Shown: positions 52,673-56,237 of the stretch, in pieces
How the letters are laid out: each line of letters starts with the position of its first letter
Numbering within the stretch: position 1 is the first letter of the stretch
DNA from: an uncultured bacterium
Lineage (GTDB): Bacteria; Cyanobacteriota; Vampirovibrionia; Gastranaerophilales; Gastranaerophilaceae
Assembly: GCA_902780525.1 (NCBI GenBank)
Contig: CACZFL010000017.1
Location: 1 to 56,237 of the forward strand
DNA length: 56,237 nt
Reading direction: 5' to 3'
Translations under genes and position numbers: made by a program
The notes under the pieces: generated by a model
The model's database searches: none
What the model was told of the DNA's origin: nothing
Seen by the model: only the letters and a program-made list of their open reading frames with translations

Positions 52673-53159
52673 TGTTGACTTCCCCGCTTTCTGTTCCCCT
52701 AAAGTCTTTTACTGTCTGAAACAGACATTCCTGAACAAACTCAGATGTTGCTTTTTTGTTTTCCTGCAAAGATTCCATATATTCATTATCAGGTTCCCTT
52801 GTAAAATCAGGGGTTTTGTAAGTGATTATTTTCACATTCTGCCCAATTTCCATGCCGGCTTTTATCGGCAATAATAAATCAGCAAGAAAATCCTTCACAG
52901 ATCCGTCTTTCATTGTCACTTTTCGTCTTATCCAGCCAAGCGAAGTCAGAAAGAAAGATTTTTCAAACTCTTCTTTTCTTTTTTGTGATTTTACTTCCTC
53001 TATATTATCAACAAGTGCAATCTGCCCGTCTTTTATAACAAAAAATTCTTTGTTTTCTTCAAAAGATTTAAGTGTGCAGATATTTGTAAACAGACAGTCC
53101 GCAGCATACGCATAATCCGCATAATCGTATATATTGTTATTTTTTATTCTGTAAAACAT
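52662..53159 (-). CDS. Phage protein of unknown function
   Basis: 165 residues. Not recognised with certainty; SLGWIRRKVTMKDGSVKDFLADLLLPIKAG in the middle is reminiscent of phage tail-associated proteins of the DUF4376 kind. No membrane segment. Overlaps its downstream neighbour by 11 bases. Confidence 0.6.
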   Translation of the reverse strand: MFYRIKNNNIYDYADYAYAADCLFTNICTLKSFEENKEFFVIKDGQIALVDNIEEVKSQKRKEEFEKSFFLTSLGWIRRKVTMKDGSVKDFLADLLLPIKAGMEIGQNVKIITYKTPDFTREPDNEYMESLQENKKATSEFVQECLFQTVKDFRGTESGEVNNGI

Positions 53160-53162
53160 TTT

Positions 53163-53669
53163 TTAATCTCCTTTCATAGGATAAAAGTAATATGAACCTG
53201 ATGTTCTGCCGGCAGTAACAACATCACCGGCACTTACTCTGAATACCGAGCCTGAATAAACACCGTATCCGCCTGAGTATCCGCAATGCCCGTGAACAAT
53301 TTTTTCGTTTACATAGACATAACTCATATAATCCATACCGTTTACACCTGCATATACATATCCATCAGCTTCTGCTGTATAAGGCAAGGTTATGCCTACA
53401 CCTCTTGAATAATCAGGTGCGTTATTCTGTGAGGTAAAATCTTCCCTCAAGTCTTCCAAATCATTTTCCAAATCATCAATATCCGAAGATAAACCTGATA
53501 TCTGCTCAGAAAAAGAACTGTTCATTCCCGAAATATTTGAATATATGCTTGTAGAAGTTGAAACAAGGTTATTTGCTACTGTTGTAACCCTGTCGTCTAA
53601 GTATTCAAAGTTATCGTTCATTGTTTCCGAAGACGCCAAAGAACCGTATTCTATATTTATTAAAGGCAT
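53163..53669 (-). CDS. Phage tail-associated protein with coiled coil
   Basis: 168 residues. An N-terminal segment (INIEYGSLASSETMNDNFEYL) is followed by a coiled coil (SGLSSDIDDLENDLEDLRED) and a Gly/Tyr-rich beta domain (GYVYAGVNGMDYMSYVYV, CGYSGGYGVYSGSVFRVSAG). The build suggests a trimeric fibre or tip. Gaps of 1 to 3 bases to its neighbours. Confidence 0.65.
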   Translation of the reverse strand: MPLINIEYGSLASSETMNDNFEYLDDRVTTVANNLVSTSTSIYSNISGMNSSFSEQISGLSSDIDDLENDLEDLREDFTSQNNAPDYSRGVGITLPYTAEADGYVYAGVNGMDYMSYVYVNEKIVHGHCGYSGGYGVYSGSVFRVSAGDVVTAGRTSGSYYFYPMKGD

Positions 53670-53670
53670 T

Positions 53671-53910
53671 TTATCCCCTTTCTTTAATTAATGTGTCATA
53701 AATTTTATCAATCTTTTTATTAATATCAGTTAACTGCTCTTTAACAATCTGAAATTCTGATTTTGTAATATAAATTTTTGATATTTCAGATAGTATTTCT
53801 CTGTGTGTTTGCTCGAGCATCTGAGGTGTTACAAAAAGGTTGTACTGAAAAACTATTGCAAGCCCTAAAACAAGCAGAGGTGCGTACTTATATAAAAATT
53901 CCCTGTCCAT
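53671..53910 (-). CDS. Small phage membrane protein, holin-like
   Basis: 79 residues. One N-terminal transmembrane helix (YAPLLVLGLAIVFQYNLFV) and a coiled coil (EFQIVKEQLTDINKKIDKIY). The size and plan fit holin- or spanin-like lysis proteins, but nothing else confirms it. No endolysin gene is in the window. Confidence 0.55.
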   Translation of the reverse strand: MDREFLYKYAPLLVLGLAIVFQYNLFVTPQMLEQTHREILSEISKIYITKSEFQIVKEQLTDINKKIDKIYDTLIKERG

Positions 53911-53919
53911 AGAACCTCC

Positions 53920-54537
53920 TTAAACAGATGTAGTAATGGCTGATATTATTACAGGGAGAATGTCGTTTAGAATATCCCTGGTGCTGTTTTCTCCCGATGT
54001 TGTTGAAGTATATTTTGTTGCATTTCCGCTGCTTGCTTTGAGGGAATGATTCTGCATATTCATCAGATAATTTGCTCCGAGCATATAATAATTTAGAAGA
54101 TTAGATAAAGTCTTTGACGTTTCTGATTGAGAGTTTGCCAGCAATTCATTTGCAAAATTTGAAACAGAAGCAACATTTTGATTTAACAGATTTTTGTATA
54201 AATCATTCGCCTGTGAAGAGCGAAGCATATTCCTGTTTGAAAGAGTACTTATAATATCGTTTTCAAGACTTTTTCGTGTTTGTCCTGAAAGAGTATCTGC
54301 AAAAGCCTGCAATTTGGCTTTATTTTGTGTGGAATTCAAGTTCGGCTGTAAATATTCATTTAGCAGAGAATCTATATTATTATTTACAAAATTATAAACA
54401 GAATTTAGCGCTGTACCTTTCTGGAACCCTGCTAATGTACCTCTATTATCTGTTTTTGAATAAGCATACGGATTTGATGTTGTTGTATTTCCGTAAACTG
54501 TACTTGAGACGGTTGATTTATTGGAAGAGCTTCCCAT
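53920..54537 (-). CDS. Phage virion protein, possibly ejection-related
   Basis: 205 residues, low-complexity Ser/Asn/Thr start (SSSNKSTVSSTVYGNTTTS), then helical (KLQAFADTLSGQTRKSLEND, SNRNMLRSSQANDLYKNLL), with a hydrophobic C-terminus (ILNDILPVIISAITTSV). Position next to the tail protein in a podovirus-like block suggests an internal or ejected virion protein; not recognised by family. Confidence 0.5.
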   Translation of the reverse strand: MGSSSNKSTVSSTVYGNTTTSNPYAYSKTDNRGTLAGFQKGTALNSVYNFVNNNIDSLLNEYLQPNLNSTQNKAKLQAFADTLSGQTRKSLENDIISTLSNRNMLRSSQANDLYKNLLNQNVASVSNFANELLANSQSETSKTLSNLLNYYMLGANYLMNMQNHSLKASSGNATKYTSTTSGENSTRDILNDILPVIISAITTSV

Positions 54538-54552
54538 TTTTACTCCTTTCTT

Positions 54553-56088
54553 TTATATCGTTTTAATCTTAATTTTCTCAAACTCTATGTTTTTAATACA
54601 GAAATCATCCCCCCGATTTTTTGTAAACAAAGATATCTGAAGAGTTCTAAAAAACGCTGTAAGCAATTTTTTGACCGAGTTTAGTTCTTTGAACGGAAAA
54701 TAAAAACTATCCCAGTACCCTTTATCGAAATATAATAAACTGTTATACGTTTTTCCTTTTATGTATCTGGTTTTAAGAGTAGATGCGTCATAGTTTTTAA
54801 TGTATTCGACATAAAAACTATTGTTGTAATACATATCCAGAGTTACCTTTGGAGGATAATTAACTATCTTAATAGCGTTTTCGCTGCCGAGATTAAACGG
54901 CGTACATTTGTAAAAGGAAGGTATGTACTCACCGTCAAAAGTATCTGAGGCGTATTCAAGATAAATTTTTTTACCAGCAGAATACAATTTTCCTTTAATA
55001 ATACCAAAACAGTTAATTTTTTGTGACTTTCTTTTTACCCAGGTTTTTCTGAGGTAATCATATATCATAATAACCGAATATTCAGAATCCTTATCGGGAA
55101 TCAAAAACCAAACTTCATTTCTGTCAGATGTAACAACGGATAATGTTTTTATAAACTCAGCATCACTAAAAGATATATTACACAGTTCATCCTGTACATC
55201 AAGAGCTATGTTTTCACCTAATGTTTTATCTCCATTAACCGCCTGACGAAAAGAATATACACCCTTTTTCGTATCGTCATAAAAATAAAGCTCGGTAGAA
55301 TGAAATACCATTGCATTATTACCTGAACACCCCCCGGGGAATTCCATAGTTTTTGAAAATACTCCCTCTGTTTCAGTAACAATACATGAGGAATCTTTAT
55401 GAAAAACCGCGATTGCTCCAAGATAAGGAATTACTGCGGTAATGTTTTTTACAAACTCAATATACCCTGCAGATGTAACTATACCGGCATCAGAAGTTGA
55501 AAAATCATAAATATCCTCCTGAACGGAATACCACAGAACCTGATTTGAAAAAATCCACAATCTTCCGGCATAAACAACTAACCCTAATCCTTTTACGGTA
55601 CGTCCATCAGTATCAGTCAGATTCATCATTATAACTTCATCAAGTTCTCCATTTACGTATTTGCCCAATTCGATCGATAAAACTTCTTCACCGTTAGAAA
55701 AAACAAACAAATCACTCCAGCCCTGAGAGACATCACAGGCAGATGATTTTCCTGTTACCGATAAGTTTGACACTTTTTCTGTAAGAATATCCGCATCTTC
55801 GTTAAAAAGATATATTTTCCCTTCAGATTCACTTTCCGTATGAACGAAGAAATACTTTTCACCCTTTTGAACACTCTCAAAAATATTAATTACGGTTTCA
55901 TCTTGAGGAATAGTATCACAAACCGCAATATTACCTTTTGATGTGCGTATTCCGACACCGGAGTTTACACCTGTTGAAAAAAGTTCGACATTCTGTATAT
56001 CAGAGGCAGTAACAAGCGACGAAGAATATATTGAAGACGTTCTGTTTATTCCGGAAAAATTATTACAGATTAAACTTATTCTTTGCAT
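54553..56088 (-). CDS. Podovirus tail stabilisation-like protein
   Basis: 511 residues, beta-rich throughout. The central part (YLGAIAVFHKDSSCIVTETE, FHSTELYFYDDTKKGVYSF, WFLIPDKDSEYSVIMIYDYL) looks like the beta-propeller of P22 gp10-type tail/stabilisation proteins. First gene of the minus-strand block, preceded by an AT-rich divergent promoter region. Its role would be closing the portal and connecting the tail; family assignment is from pattern only. Confidence 0.6.
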   Translation of the reverse strand: MQRISLICNNFSGINRTSSIYSSSLVTASDIQNVELFSTGVNSGVGIRTSKGNIAVCDTIPQDETVINIFESVQKGEKYFFVHTESESEGKIYLFNEDADILTEKVSNLSVTGKSSACDVSQGWSDLFVFSNGEEVLSIELGKYVNGELDEVIMMNLTDTDGRTVKGLGLVVYAGRLWIFSNQVLWYSVQEDIYDFSTSDAGIVTSAGYIEFVKNITAVIPYLGAIAVFHKDSSCIVTETEGVFSKTMEFPGGCSGNNAMVFHSTELYFYDDTKKGVYSFRQAVNGDKTLGENIALDVQDELCNISFSDAEFIKTLSVVTSDRNEVWFLIPDKDSEYSVIMIYDYLRKTWVKRKSQKINCFGIIKGKLYSAGKKIYLEYASDTFDGEYIPSFYKCTPFNLGSENAIKIVNYPPKVTLDMYYNNSFYVEYIKNYDASTLKTRYIKGKTYNSLLYFDKGYWDSFYFPFKELNSVKKLLTAFFRTLQISLFTKNRGDDFCIKNIEFEKIKIKTI

Positions 56089-56237
56089 TTAACCTCCTTT
56101 CTTTTTATTAATTTTTTTTGCATAAATCCCGTTTTTTTAAATTTAATTTTACATTTCTTAACAATTTGGACTAAAAAAGGCAATTTTTTATTTTTTATAT
56201 ACTTTATATATATGTAAGCGATATTTAAGGAGAGTAA
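56089..56237 (+). promoter_or_regulatory. Divergent promoter region and ribosome site for the next gene
   Basis: Very AT-rich, with TATACTTTATATATATG-like sequence and, in the last 12 bases, AAGGAGAG as a Shine-Dalgarno. A plus-strand phage gene should start within a few bases beyond the window. Confidence 0.6.

Larger units (their letters stand above)
48693..56237. mobile_element. Part of a podovirus-like prophage
   Basis: Nine tightly packed minus-strand genes run from a tail protein (56088) down to TerL (48693). Overlapping starts and stops, a large terminase and tail proteins show phage origin. No integrase, portal or capsid gene is inside the window, and the element continues past the right edge. 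No attachment repeat or tRNA is visible at the left border near 48556-48692. Confidence 0.85.

Noticed and set aside
1..56237. CRISPR array, insertion sequence or transposase
   Set aside because: No regular spacer-repeat pattern and no transposase-like protein was found.

Overview
The window is an AT-rich bacterial chromosome segment with short intergenic gaps. It carries a diderm-style export and flagellar gene set and ends in the start of a prophage. Protein style suggests an uncultured gut bacterium of the Candidatus Gastranaerophilales (Vampirovibrionia, 'Melainabacteria'). The clues are small orphan proteins with an N-terminal NFQA-type motif, paired YtxH/DUF948 envelope proteins, an AMIN-like membrane protein, PilT, a glutamyl-tRNA amidotransferase and flagellar export genes. 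This placement is inference from memory of such genomes; there is no rRNA in the window to test it.

Layout. 1-472 is gene-free, with hairpins and a GC-richer island. 473-16967 is mostly housekeeping: Ogt, an exported GH13 glycosidase, a TrpRS with a Thermotoga-type iron-sulfur cysteine set, GluRS, a cytoplasmic-looking metzincin, an MFS transporter, GatA, NadD-YqeK, an FRG-domain protein, an SDR, a methyltransferase-like protein, tRNA-Leu(UAA) and a YtxH-DUF948-YtxH operon. 17120-28567 holds PEP carboxykinase, an FMN reductase, a DUF4127 protein, a duplicated-domain protein behind a near-perfect sigma-28 promoter, an AMIN-like membrane protein, an HD-GYP phosphodiesterase, NagZ and dUTPase. 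28690-29240 is a tRNA-Leu(GAG) locus surrounded by repeated tRNA ends and GC-rich hairpin islands. The rubrerythrin at 29276-29833 has an in-frame UGA exactly where the second cysteine of a rubredoxin knuckle belongs. 31789-39789 contains a UPF1-like helicase fused to a nuclease and two orphan-looking DNA methyltransferases, with transporters and small proteins between them. 39872-42412 has a GltD/NfnB-type flavoprotein and PilT. 43983-48043 is a flagellar cluster: FliM/FliN-like fusion, FliO, FliP, FliQ with a C-terminal extension, an exported small protein and FliR. 48693-56088 is a minus-strand podovirus-like tail/packaging module running from a tail beta-propeller-like protein down to TerL. 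The last bases carry a Shine-Dalgarno for a plus-strand gene outside the window.

How it fits together. GatA with GluRS implies tRNA-Gln made by transamidation. The sigma-28 promoter at 21571 and the fliOPQR cluster support each other: the organism probably makes a flagellum, and the 21758 gene is probably co-expressed with it. Several monocistronic genes have a -10 hexamer 6-7 nt before the ATG and no Shine-Dalgarno, so leaderless transcription appears common. Convergent gene pairs are separated by strong bidirectional terminators or overlap at their 3' ends.

Most notable observations: the UGA-for-Cys rubrerythrin, the sigma-28-controlled unknown protein, the atypical flagellar export cluster, the leaderless gene class, the enriched GGGGTAAAT motif, and the tRNA-Leu fragment/hairpin-island locus.
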